The notes under the pieces: generated by a model
Told to the model about the DNA's origin: nothing
Databases searched by the model: none
The model's input: the letters and a program-made list of their open reading frames with translations, nothing else
In this document: in pieces, positions 21,402 through 31,642 of the stretch
How positions within the stretch are numbered: position 1 is the first letter of the stretch
Layout: every line of letters starts with the position of its first letter
Origin: Rhexocercosporidium sp. MPI-PUGE-AT-0058
Taxonomy: Eukaryota; Ascomycota; Leotiomycetes; Helotiales
Length of the DNA stretch: 64,000 nt
NCBI GenBank assembly: GCA_020746875.1
Contig: JAGTJL010000013.1
Span: 930,001 to 994,000, forward strand
Reading direction: 5' to 3'
Made by a program: the position numbers and the translations under genes

Positions 21402-22145
21402 ATAGCCTACCTTAGTCTTTGCTTTGATGCACGCTCTACTTAGGTGTAGCGAGGCTAAGGAGTATGTACTGTGATGGAGGTGTGTGGGGATGTTTTGGTT
21501 GTATTTAGTTTTATACCAGTGACAGATGAGATGAGAGATGAATCAATGGACGTCATATATCACTATCACTTGCTCTGATACATGTCGTAGGAATCTCAAA
21601 ATTTGCTTGTGACCTGTCTTTAGAGTTGGTCATGAGTATGATGTCCGTGACTACGTTTGAATTTGTGAAAGTGACAGCTACGATTTCGGCTCACTTAAAA
21701 TTGCCAGCTTACTTTGTGCTCCTTTTATGGTTCTAGTGAGAGCGCATGTTTACTATATGTTGCAATTAGGGGTCTATAACGCTGACACTGAGACCTCGGA
21801 AAAGCTACTCATTGCCATGTGGCCCCGACACTAGATTCGAAAGTCATTTCTCTCAGTCTCCTCCTCGTAACCTCCTTTCTCCAAGTCTTCTTCTTCGTGA
21901 GAAGTGATGTATTTTGAACGCACCCTACCTCGGAGCTAAAGACAAAGACGACCTCTTACTTGGTCTCCTGTGTTGCTTGTGAAAAGGCAGCCAATCGCCG
22001 ATTAACACGTGAAGCAGGATGCGCCACAACCCCTCTTACATTTGAATGCCCTCCTAAGATCTGGCACTGTGCAACGAAACCGACGGTGCATGGTTTCCCT
22101 TAAGTCCCTATTTATTCTCAGGATCCACCTTTTATACATGTTAAA
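21402..22145. other. intergenic between ptr2 and the second HET gene
   Basis: 3' UTR of ptr2 followed by the HET-gene promoter. No open frame of interest. Two cac-gtg/cacgtg-like words are present but nothing that can be called a site. Confidence 0.5.
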
Positions 22146-24167
22146 ATGAATGCACCATCACTCTACCAGAGACTGAATATTTCCCAGCAGGAGATCCGGC
22201 TATTGGAGATCATTTCAGTCGAGAATGGGAAAGTTTCCTGCAGCCTTTCGCTGGTTTCCTTGCAAACCAAACCTCACTACGCAGCATTGTCATATGTCTG
22301 GGGAGATGCTCTCAAGACGGAAGACATCCTAGTTAACGGGGAAGTATTTGCCGCTACAACGAATCTCGCCAATGCCCTTCGCTATGTTCAGGGCACTTGG
22401 AGTGATTTGTTCCCCGACCGAGACCCGAGCAAGTTTCGTATCTGGGTAGATGCGATCTCCATAAATCAACAAGATATTGAGGAGAGGAATGCTCAGGTAC
22501 AATTGATGGCCTCCATCTACCGCGGCGCAGATGTCGTTCTCGCGTGGCTTGGCCAGGGGGAGCCGGAAATGATACTTGGACTCGAAACACTTGAATTGAT
22601 CGCAACAGAGACTGAAGGCTCTCACTTCGAGGACGAATCATTACATGGGCTTGACTGGATGATGAACCACGAACGTCTTTGTGTCCGAGACATCGAGGAC
22701 GAGGCGAGTGATACAAGAATACCAAACAAGAGCTGGGAAGCGACATTCAACATTTTCGCCCAACCTTACTGGACACGAGTCTGGATCTTTCAGGAGATGG
22801 CTCTCGCTAAGAGACTTGTATTCTTTACCGTTAACAGACACCTGGATTACGCCAAGCTGGAACAAGCCTGGGAAGCTCTTCGCGCTGCACAACGGGCAGT
22901 GATGATGCCGTCCTTCCGGGCACCAGCTTTTATTCACAAAGACGTATTGTCTGTCATCGGTGGGGACTTCTGGAACTGGTCTATAGCACAGCGGATACAT
23001 GCCGGTAGAGTACGCGTCCGATCCTTCTTCGAGATAGATGATGCGGTCGTCCACCAGCTCTCTGGCTGGATGGTAGCATTCTTCGGTACTCATTTCAAGT
23101 CTACGGACCCAAAAGATCATATATATGGTCTCTTAGCGCTCTCTGGAATAGACTTAGTGCCAGACTATGACCCTTCTACTCCACCGAGCCGTGTATATAG
23201 CGACTACGTTGCCTCATTCCTCAACTTCTGGCGAAAATACCGAATTGAGATTGAGATCAATAGTGGATACTTGGAGAAACACGAACTCTTCATCTTGCAC
23301 TATTGCGGGATTGGGCTCTACGAAAATACATTGAATCTGCCCTCCTGGGCTCCCAATTTCCCAGAGGAATCAGAAAAAGGACTTGCCGGGAAATTTGTTG
23401 ATGCTGACGCTGATGCGAAGGTTTTCGGCCCAGAAACAGAAATTGCATCTGTGTCTCAAGGCAGATTGACGGTGACAGGTGTACAAGTCGATCGCATCGT
23501 GCATGTCTCTCAAGCTCCATCGGAAGAGACGTGGTGGGACGGTTCCATGCTCGCTTACTTCAAAGATTTTGTATCTCGGAACACGCTATATAGGGCGTTG
23601 GGTTTCGAGCCGCTGCATGTCATTCTCAAGACTGTCCAGCTGAACCACGGTAATGCAGCGACGGACGAAGATCGTCTATTCTTCGCATTGCATTTCCTTG
23701 AGTTCATCCTCTCCCCCGAAATGGTAAATACCGGATCAATAAATCTATCGACCATAGGCCTCGACTGGTCATCTTTCAGCGAGTTGTTCCTGCGAACTTT
23801 CTGCCCTGCATACAGCGGTCCTGAGCATGATTGGAAGGAAGGGTTTTTCACGAGCTCGGCACCTGAGCAGGTGGAGTTTCGTGCAGAGCTCAGCGGAGCC
23901 GTTATTTCTGCTTTTGTCGTGCTGCGGAAACGATGGAGGTTTTTCGAATCGGAGCGTGGGTATTTTGGTTTGTGCCCTATCAAGTCCATTGAGGGAGATC
24001 AGGTCTGTATATTACGAGGTTCTGGCATTCCAGTTGTGCTAAGAAAGGTGGATGGTGATTGCTATCAACATGTGGGAACTTGCTTGGTGCTAGGTTTGAT
24101 GGAAGGGGAGGCTGTTTCGCTTGTTCAGACGGGCGAATGTAAGATCACCACGATGGACTTGCAATGA
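22146..24167 (+). CDS. HET-domain (heterokaryon incompatibility-like) protein
   Basis: Single exon, 673 residues, starting MNAPSLYQRL, where HET proteins of this subclass usually begin. The HET domain occupies about residues 44-200: HYAALSYVWGD (44-54), TTNLANALRYV (71-81), RIWVDAISINQQDIEER (98-114), QVQLMASIYRGADVVLAWLG (117-136), then PYWTRVWIFQEMALAKRLVF. The rest includes a DPKDHIYGLLALSG segment and a C-terminal beta-rich region (ESERGYFGLCP) seen in the large HET/6-OR-like family. It belongs to a different subtype from the HET protein at 9704-11773, with low visible identity outside the boxes. Likely cytosolic; a role in allorecognition is a family inference. Confidence 0.9.
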   Translation: MNAPSLYQRLNISQQEIRLLEIISVENGKVSCSLSLVSLQTKPHYAALSYVWGDALKTEDILVNGEVFAATTNLANALRYVQGTWSDLFPDRDPSKFRIWVDAISINQQDIEERNAQVQLMASIYRGADVVLAWLGQGEPEMILGLETLELIATETEGSHFEDESLHGLDWMMNHERLCVRDIEDEASDTRIPNKSWEATFNIFAQPYWTRVWIFQEMALAKRLVFFTVNRHLDYAKLEQAWEALRAAQRAVMMPSFRAPAFIHKDVLSVIGGDFWNWSIAQRIHAGRVRVRSFFEIDDAVVHQLSGWMVAFFGTHFKSTDPKDHIYGLLALSGIDLVPDYDPSTPPSRVYSDYVASFLNFWRKYRIEIEINSGYLEKHELFILHYCGIGLYENTLNLPSWAPNFPEESEKGLAGKFVDADADAKVFGPETEIASVSQGRLTVTGVQVDRIVHVSQAPSEETWWDGSMLAYFKDFVSRNTLYRALGFEPLHVILKTVQLNHGNAATDEDRLFFALHFLEFILSPEMVNTGSINLSTIGLDWSSFSELFLRTFCPAYSGPEHDWKEGFFTSSAPEQVEFRAELSGAVISAFVVLRKRWRFFESERGYFGLCPIKSIEGDQVCILRGSGIPVVLRKVDGDCYQHVGTCLVLGLMEGEAVSLVQTGECKITTMDLQ

Positions 24168-25179
24168 TATGTATATTTTAGGCACTCTATTGATTAGAAA
24201 TAAACGTCTATGTTATTGAAATCAACTGGTGGTTGGGAAGATTAAGGTATCTGCACCTACAATTAACAAGCATTTTTGGAAGCTGCATCCACCTATCGAA
24301 CTGTTTACTATCTACGAAGTAAGCGAGTCGTTCAACACTCATCCGCCTTCTGCATCTGCACAGAAGCTTCCAAACGATGATTGATTCCGCTTTCCCGACT
24401 CCTGTGACATCATAAACGAGTTCTGGCATTACTTTGGCATTTTAAGAAACCGTCGTATTGTACCCTGCTTCAGAAGTAGCGAAGTGAGTTGGTTATGAGT
24501 CGAACATGAACCGTGCTGGGTGGATACTTCAGACATCGACTCGGAAGCAAATTTCCGCTGAATGTTGAGCCACCAGCACATAATACATTGATTTGAAATA
24601 ATAACTCATTGCTCTGAGTCAAAATCACTGCTGCAAAGCGAGTGTAGAGATTGTGGTCCACTGTGGCTGTCGTCGCTGAGCTTGGCTTCACAAAGTTTGC
24701 TCATGGAAACAATCTCCCAGGGTACCTTATAATCTTTTGGTAGGACTTCAAAGCACACATAATACGTACGATAAGCAGAAATGGAAAAAGGTGTGCTATT
24801 CACGAGTGGCAACCTGATTCGTGGGCTTGGTATCACAGGTCCATGCGTCTTTGCACCCAACGAAGAAGAAATCAAAGCAGATTTCATTTGTACAATTCTT
24901 TTGTTTCCAAAAGTAAAAAAAGAATCCACAGCATGAAATTCAGCTTCCATAGAAAAAACTCCCGCATGATTTTAGCCAAGTATCACCAGTATTATCCAAG
25001 CAAATTTCGCCCTCAACTCCGCTTCCGTCGTGAATGTAGTTTTAGGGTCCTCCCACTATTTCGAGTACTGGACGCTGACTGTGTTCTCATTGGGCTTTTC
25101 ATATAAATCCCAGCCTAAGAAGGGCACAGAGGTCTTTTTTATATCTCGAATGAATAACTGAACCCAAAGATTAAGCCGT
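24168..25179. other. intergenic, decayed sequence
   Basis: No intact gene. The minus-strand frame at 24606-24950 has fairly natural composition (VNSTPFSISAYRTYYVCFEV), but no family is recognised and there is no flanking support. It marks the start of a gene-poor compartment that runs to about 35 kb. Confidence 0.4.
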
Positions 25180-25900
25180 CACCGACTGATCTCAGGATCA
25201 TTAGACTTTAGAACCTTATGTCTGTAGCTTCTAACATCTGGACTCAAATTTGCCTCGGGGTCGGTGTGACTCACCACACAGAATTTCTTCTCCATCAATC
25301 TGCACGTCCCGTCCTCCGAGAATTCATCTTTGAAGTTCATTATCATCACGCGTATGTTATAGCAGCTCAACAGAGTACTTCAAATTCGCCAACAAATAAT
25401 CCTCCATGCTCCTCCAGATCTTCTGCCAGACATAATTCTTCTCGTCCTTCGGTATAACGTGATCTTCTCAATCCGGTTTCCAAACTAGAACAAAGAGATC
25501 ATTGTGCGAACTATCGAGCTGCAGTCGTCCAAGTGTCCAGGCTCGATCACAACTTGACGTACGGATCTGAAGTCGGATGAGTAGTTCATACCAAAGGCAA
25601 ACGCCATGTCCATTTTGGCCAAGAACAGAACATCTCTCTCAGCATTGAAAGGAAATGGTGCGGTAAAGAATGGTCCAAACTAGCCCCCGGCCAATCGAAG
25701 AGGGTGAGACCGTAAAGCGATCCTGCGATATGATCGGCATGCGTAGAAGATAGCAGGAATCCGGGATTGAAAAGTGAAGAACGGTTGGGACTTGATGTAG
25801 AAGATGTCAGAGAGGAGCTCCTGTGAAGCTTTAACTATGATGAGCGAAGTGAAGACGTCAACTTTTTCCCTTATGCAGAGTCAAAGCTTGGCTGGCATGT
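25180..25900 (-). pseudogene. relic of a 2EXR-like (F-box-type) protein
   Basis: Reading the minus strand from about 25890 down, one frame gives IPAIFYACRSYRRIALRSHP and, past an in-frame TAG, FGPFFTAPFPFNAERDVLFL then DFRSVRQVVIEPGHLDD and IVRTMISLF, again ended by TAG. After a frame change it continues VIPKDEKNYVWQKIWRSMED. The order (PAI-x-x-x-CR-S-x-x-x-A-L, then F-x-F-x-x-ERD-x-L-x-L, then the SVRQVVIEP strand) is that of the fungal 2EXR family of regulatory/F-box-like proteins. The N-terminal part is not recoverable. At least two stops and one frameshift make it a pseudogene. Family naming rests on motif order read by eye. Confidence 0.5.
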
Positions 25901-27105
25901 TCGAGCAGGGCGAGAAGGTTAGGCTTGCAATGCTAATATGTATTCAGCGTTGATGGCATTGATGACGATATTGATGCTGATGATACCGGGTAATGATTGG
26001 ATATGTAAATTGGGTACAAGTTAAGATAACCATTCTGATAGCATACGATGTCAACCCTTCCGATTTTGAATCTACGGTAATGCCAGAGAGAAATTACGGG
26101 AAAGACTAAATACTAGCCGTGCATGTGTGTTGGAAGCACTGACCTGATTCGCTTGAAAGAGCAGTCAAAGATGGAAGTCACATTTCTCGGTGTCTGCCGC
26201 CCTTGATCGACACCGGGCGAATCTTTTGGAATTTATTATATCCTCGGCTTTAAATCTCCGCGTTTCCATATTTTCCATATGAACAACACGTCATTTACGA
26301 GGTGACAGGAGGCTTCCATAGATGTTCATTTAAATGTTCCGCTATAGCCTTTATTTTACCTAATCGTTGACGATAGTTTATTGTCTATCTTAATGAGCGG
26401 AATTTTTTTTCGCCTCAGCAACGTAGTCGATCGATTTGGTGCATTTGAGCCACCTAATAGTAGGTCTACTTGTCGGGAGAGTGGTGTGTTTACACTGTAT
26501 TTAGTCACTAACTCGCGATGCGGCAAATGTAAAATTGCAGAACTGGAAATCCAGTAATTGGAGATGGATTGATGGTAAACTTCTCGCAGTTTATGCTATT
26601 TCAACTCCGATAATTCGCAAAGCCAGTATTATATAATATTGTACAGTTTCCCGGATTGGGGAAAATTGTTGGAGCGGTGACTTGAGCGAAGCAAAACTTT
26701 AGAAAGCACCCTCGATGAGCAAGCACATGATACCAACAGAACGATATCTGAGATTTACTAGCCTGTCGATGATAACTTGCAAAATGAGCTGGAGACGGCC
26801 TGGAATTGAAATTTTTAAAGACATCTTGATATTGTTTCTTTAGCTCCGCGCCTTTTCTAGCTCCTGTCCAACATAGCTGGCTGGTGGCCGCCCAGGCTCG
26901 CTAAAAGAGTCCACTGAAGTCCCACATTTCGGCATCCGGGAACCAGAAGAAAGGCAAAAGACGGAGGAAACAGCCCTGAAGGACCATGGTATTAATCACT
27001 CAACCACCCGACGCTACATCACTGAAACAAAAGGAAGAGAAAAAATTTGCAAAAAGAAATGAAGATTTGTATCCGAGAAACTCGGGGACATGAACTCAAG
27101 AGAAG
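25901..27105. other. intergenic, AT-rich, no gene seen
   Basis: No open frame above the reporting length. The stretch around 26260-26680 is visibly AT-rich. Nothing identifiable as a transposon end or RNA gene was seen. Confidence 0.5.
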
Positions 27106-27189
27106 CTCTCTGACGGGGAGTCGAACCCCGATCTCCCGCGACTTGTCTGGAATGACAAGCGGAAATCATGACCGTTAGACCATCAAAGA
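27106..27189 (-). tRNA. tRNA-Asp (GUC) with a 12-nt intron
   Basis: The minus strand folds as a complete tRNA. The acceptor stem TCTTTGA pairs with TCAGAGA (one G-U), discriminator G. The D-arm reads GGTCTAACGGTCATGATT, the anticodon stem TCCGC pairs with GCGGG, and the T-arm is CGGGG-TTCGACT-CCCCG with the invariant TTCGA. The anticodon loop TTGTCA...C carries GTC and is interrupted after position 37 by a 12-nt intron at 27141-27152. The intron contains GACAAG, complementary to CTTGTC spanning the anticodon, as expected for a nuclear tRNA intron removed by the tRNA splicing endonuclease. Mature length is 72 nt before CCA addition. Confidence 0.93.
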
Positions 27190-28109
27190 ATGTTGCTTTA
27201 GCAACTTGATTGGCTGGCAGGCCTTATTTTGTTATATATAAGTATTACCAAGCTAGTGGCTGGCTGCTGAAGCTCATCGACTCTCGCTTTGTGGGGCACG
27301 CCTCACTGTGAGCGACCGGCATGCGACAAGTATCGAACTGGTGTTCAAAAGTCCGTGCGCTACAGGCTGAAAAGTACGAAAAGGCTCTTTTATAAAAGAT
27401 ACTACTTGAATTAAAGGTGAGGAATTAAGTGTAATAATCGTGGAGATGTAAGGCTTTCTACGTGAAGTAAATCATTAAAAAAGTGATGGTCCTGACCTAA
27501 GCGAACGTACGGACATCTGAACCCAGGTTCGTAACCCCACTGGTGCCCTGAGTATTGCCATAACGCAGCACTAACAAATTGTCGAGCCCAACATCGCGGA
27601 CTTTCAAAAATCCATTGCAGGTCTCACCCCTTTCCTAGGATTCATGCTCTCTGCTCTCAGTAATCCAGAATGGATACGGTACACTGATATTCAGAGAACT
27701 GTCTCGCAACCCTCACCCAGGCCGATTTAGCGACTGTACTATGAGAACACCTGGGCTGGCTGCTCAATATCTGGACTTCAGATGATACAATTACCGCCTT
27801 TAAGTACTACCAAGAAACAATTCATCTAATTTACAACTGGCTATATCTACCTTTCCAATAAAGAAAAACTCTTGCCCGAGGTGTATATACACCTACCCAT
27901 CTCTACTTAAATGCTAAACATAGAAAAGCTTAGAAGAGGAACAAGGTGGACGCCCTATTAGATCTTCGGGCCTAGTCTCCACAACATACCATTGTTGGTG
28001 ACTACCCCACTTTGCTTTTTTGTTGATACCACCGCAATTGGCCTAATATATTGTCAGCATAAGTTAATTACCGGCCGAATCTGCTGCTGTCACGATTTCG
28101 AACACAACA
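27190..28109. other. intergenic with a possible short coding relic
   Basis: Plus-strand frames around 27570-27870 read as protein-like pieces (FQKSIAGLTPFLGFMLSALS and, after a TGA, EHLGWLLNIWTSDDTITAFK). They are in frames broken by stops and no family is recognised. The rest shows nothing. Confidence 0.3.
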
Positions 28110-30032
28110 ATGAAGTCTTTAATAGTTCCTTTTCTCGCGCTCTGCAGCTATATAGCTAAAACAGGCGATGTCTGCCAGGCCGTGAAATAGACAACCCTGC
28201 AGCGTCACCAATTGACTTCGATCAGTGTCACGACTTCCTCGACCTCAACCTCGTCTCTGAGATCGGGAACTTCCAGTGGAATCTTGGTTACCTCTAGCAA
28301 AAAGAGCTCGGCCACCTCCAGTCAGACAGCTACATCCTTGGCTTCGTCCGCTCCGGCAACAGACACACCAACTTTAGTTTAAAACACCAATGCGATCAGA
28401 AGTGAAAATATCACAGCAGGAATGGTCAACTGCCTGTCTACTGCTTCCACAACTGATCGAGTCAACTATTACAACTGCTCTCTGCTGCTTATAAGTTATG
28501 GCACTACAGTGGAGAAGTTCTCCATTCTGAACTCAATGATATTACCGGATTGCAGTAATACCAAGCCAAGCAGATCTACCGCACGGCGGTTTGTGAGTAT
28601 CGTGCCAAGAACGCCTTCAGTTGTCTGATTGCGTACGTCGATTCCACATATTGAGCCGGTGCTAACAGCTGACAGTCTTTGCGGTCCACTACACAAAAGT
28701 GCCTCATCTATTGGCAATTCCATTGGGCAGTGCTGCAACTCCGTCAATTGGACTTGCGGAAACTCAATGTAAGTCAGAGCAGAGGGCTGTTCGTTATGTG
28801 TAAAGTCTAAATTGTGTCTGTTTTCAGATCGGATTGTGAGCCAGGGACTTGCTGGGGCGGAACATGCGCCGGTGACAGTGTCCATAGCATAGATAGGACA
28901 TGCCGTACACAACATGGCGATCGACTGGTACGTGAAGTGCACGCTTCTTTCCTCTCCACCATGCGTACACACTCTTCTTAAACTGTATCAAACCTGCATG
29001 GCTGACATTGCCTGCCAGCAGTGTGCTGACAAATGGGGAGACTATTGCAACACCAGCGGAAAGTGCGGTACCGGCTCCTCCTTTTACGAAAAATCAGTAT
29101 GTCAGACGGGAAACTGCACTTGGCCAGTGATTCCCTCCATGCCACTACCATGGCTAGGCTTGGTGGGTAACACTACCGACGGGACTTGTGGGAAGCGGAT
29201 AGCTTTACCTGTAGTGAAAGATTTGGAGAGTGCTGCAACAAGGACAATGCCTGTGGATCTCTACCTTCGGACTGCGGGATGGGCTGGTAAGATGATTATC
29301 TCTCCACCTTATATCGACTCGTTACTGACAGCATGTTGCAGCCAACCATCATGGGGAAATTGTGGTGCTGTAGCAAGTTCGTCAAGTACGAAGTCCCTGA
29401 CCACCACGAGCAAACCCTCATCCACAATAGGGTCCGTCATCACGACTACCAGTAGTGAACCTACAATAAAGTCAGGAGCAAGCACTTCCAAAGCTATCTC
29501 GAGCACCTCCAAGCCGACCACAGCCTCGAAGACGGCTTCAAGCGCCAGACCTGTGATCACAGCTATCACTGCTCTTCTTTCATGTGGCTAGACCTGTTTC
29601 AATAACGTGATTGCTCAATACTCGACCCTCGTTTGCACATCCCTAGACCCGTCTTGCCTCTGTAGGAATGTCAACTTTGGCTTCGGTATTCGCGACAGCT
29701 CAAACGGTGCATGTGGAACTGTTGTTGCAAGTACCGTTATTGCTTTCCAGTCAGTATACTGTTCTTCCGCTGCCGCGACCGTGAAGGTGAAAACAACTGC
29801 AATAGGCATCGCAGCCTTGCCATCATGTGGGCAGACATGTTTCGGCAATGGTATCGCTCAGTACTTTAGTCTTGGATGTGCGACACCTGATCCTTCTGCA
29901 AACTTTGGCTTTGGGATTCGTGACTGCTCGAATGGAGCGTGTGGGACAGTTTCTGCGAGTACAGTGATCGAGTATCAGGCAGCTTATTGTTCTTCTGCTG
30001 CCGCTGCAGCGGCAACTAGAAAGTCACAATAA
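28110..30032 (+). pseudogene. broken LysM/chitin-binding(CBM18)/CFEM extracellular protein
   Basis: The ATG at 28110 starts a signal-peptide-like sequence (MKSLIVPFLALCSYIA). Then come a Ser/Thr linker, a LysM-like segment (about 28400-28560), hevein-type CBM18 modules with their Cys pattern (28680-28905, 29025-29130, 29190-29360), another Ser/Thr linker and two tandem CFEM modules (29575-29765, 29820-29995). Breaks: in-frame TAG at 28188, TAA at 28380 and TAG at 29589; a one-base loss near 29193 that shifts the second hevein module; and a 15-bp deletion in the second CFEM copy that removes its CLC motif. Two hevein Cys codons read as Tyr (TGY to TAY). At least three fungal-size introns with GT-AG ends can be seen (for example GTAAGT...TTCAG near 28769-28830). 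LysM and CBM18 bind chitin, and CFEM is a fungal Cys-rich wall or secreted module. The gene is non-functional as it stands. That all modules belonged to one gene is inferred from their strand and order. Confidence 0.65.
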
Positions 30033-30816
30033 TCCTAGCTCGGGGAGGTTTGACCATTTGAGTTCGGAGACGTACCGTTTTCAATAAATTATACATAATG
30101 AACCTATTCCAAGACATTGTATCGAGCTTCCAGATGAGGAACCACAGCGGCAGTTGCGCAAAGTGTATTCATCGTAATGCCCATTAATTAAGTCGGTTTC
30201 GGATTCTTGATTGGCCTCGAACGTGAGGTAATTCGGTCAAAGTACATCGTGGTGAGCCTTCCTTCACGATCATCACCCCTTGGAACTCTACTACGAATCT
30301 CGATATCATACTTGACAAGTTGGCAAGGAAATATTCCCCGGAGAAGCATGTGCCAATTTGTAGAAAGTTGGAAAGGTGTATCCAAGCGGCCCTTGTCTGA
30401 CGAGGTGTTGTTACTTATAAGCCTCGGCTGACTCGGTTAAGGTATAAACAAGCTGCCAAGACGGGAGCGGATCGCGATCGGGACGTTGAATGGCAGGTGG
30501 GGGCGGAGACGGGAGCAAGATCTGGCGCGTCTACTCTGCCCTAGCGGGTAATATTGTTGGCTACCTGGTAGGTGTAATATGAGAATGGAAATCCTTGTCC
30601 ACACATGCAGTAATCCGTAGATACTTTACAGCCAATCTCTTTTGCGGCGCTGATAGTACATCAGCCGTGATTTCGTCCGTTAAAGATCTGGTCCTGCTCC
30701 TCGTATCCGCTTGCTGGACTCGACTCGATTCATTCACCTGCAGTTGATCACATCTACTTTACCGTGCATCATTCTCACCATTGGTCCTCAACTTTTTCTT
30801 GTCACCTCGCTTCGAA
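30033..30816. other. intergenic; one coding-like minus-strand frame
   Basis: A 65-codon minus-strand frame at 30188-30385 reads naturally (DREGRLTTMYFDRITSRSRP) and could be the last exon or a relic of a gene, but no upstream exon was found. The rest is presumably the promoter of the gene at 30817. Confidence 0.35.
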
Positions 30817-31557
30817 ATGTCATATCTGTCAGCTGCCCCTGCGGCAGGAAGTCAGCAGCAGCCCCCAAATCACCCAACCATTCAAGAGCTCAGGGACGTG
30901 CAAAGTCACATCCAAGAACTACCAGGAAAGTTAGGCTTCATCTGGCCACTTGATGGTCCTCTCGATAACACCGCAATCCTCATCAAGCAAGGTCCGGCTG
31001 CACCTGAGCCATACTACAGTGCCACGACCAGCCAATATCACTCTCTTGCAAACTCTAGCCTGACCGAGCCTAAAATCTCATCAATTACCGTCCGCGCCAC
31101 GGAGCTTGAGCTATGGGAAGACAACTGGCTGGAACGACACGCTCAGCATTCCGATCCGCACGCCGACGATAATGGACCAGATGTGGAGTTGAGGGCATTC
31201 CCAGACTGGGATCCGAACGTTGACGAAGGCGAGATGCAGCTGGTGAAGTGTTATGGTGAATCGCGCCCAAGAGTCAAGCAGGCGAGCTTCACCGCCACTC
31301 CGGCGAGAGACGGGCAGGGCTTTGTCACAATCCATGATTATCTTTCGGCTGTGCATCCATGGCTTGTGAGTCTGCGAGGGGAGCTCATTGCGGCCTTGAC
31401 TACTTTGTACGATCAGCCACTTGAGCCCGAAGTGCAGCTCAGCGTCAATTCCACTGCTCTCGACGATTTGGCCATCGGGACTGAATATGTTCCCAGCTCA
31501 GGGCGGATCTCCTGTGCTGCCAGGAGTGGAACCGGCGGCCCATGGACGATCAGGTGA
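30817..31557 (+). CDS. uncharacterised protein, possibly frameshifted near its end
   Basis: From the ATG at 30817 (MSYLSAAPAAGSQQQPPNHP) the frame encodes 246 residues; 12 further codons upstream are open but look like leader. The body is hydrophilic with conserved-looking blocks: GPAAPEPYYSA, SSITVRATELELWEDNW, LVKCYGESRPRVKQA and GFVTIHDYLSAVHPWL. This has the feel of a fungal family of uncharacterised proteins, but I cannot name a domain. After ALDDLAIGTEYVP (about 31490) the original frame continues 18 residues to a stop at 31557. A neighbouring frame instead reads GGSPVLPGVEPAAHG ... SPYDPGALRRAGISPEDVVD to a stop at 31642 and looks more natural. Either a single-base change has broken the C-terminus or an intron with a poor donor (GTCAAT) was missed. 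Confidence 0.55.
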   Translation: MSYLSAAPAAGSQQQPPNHPTIQELRDVQSHIQELPGKLGFIWPLDGPLDNTAILIKQGPAAPEPYYSATTSQYHSLANSSLTEPKISSITVRATELELWEDNWLERHAQHSDPHADDNGPDVELRAFPDWDPNVDEGEMQLVKCYGESRPRVKQASFTATPARDGQGFVTIHDYLSAVHPWLVSLRGELIAALTTLYDQPLEPEVQLSVNSTALDDLAIGTEYVPSSGRISCAARSGTGGPWTIR

Positions 31558-31642
31558 TTTTTGGCCATCGCCTTATGATCCGGGAGCCCTGAGACGTGCG
31601 GGAATATCGCCTGAGGATGTGGTCGATATACATGGCCACTAG

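Noticed and set aside
28914..29591. 225-codon frame as an intact chitin-binding protein
   Set aside because: Its start is inside an intron (GTACGT...CAGCAG) and its middle is out of frame for the second hevein module; it is part of a broken larger gene.
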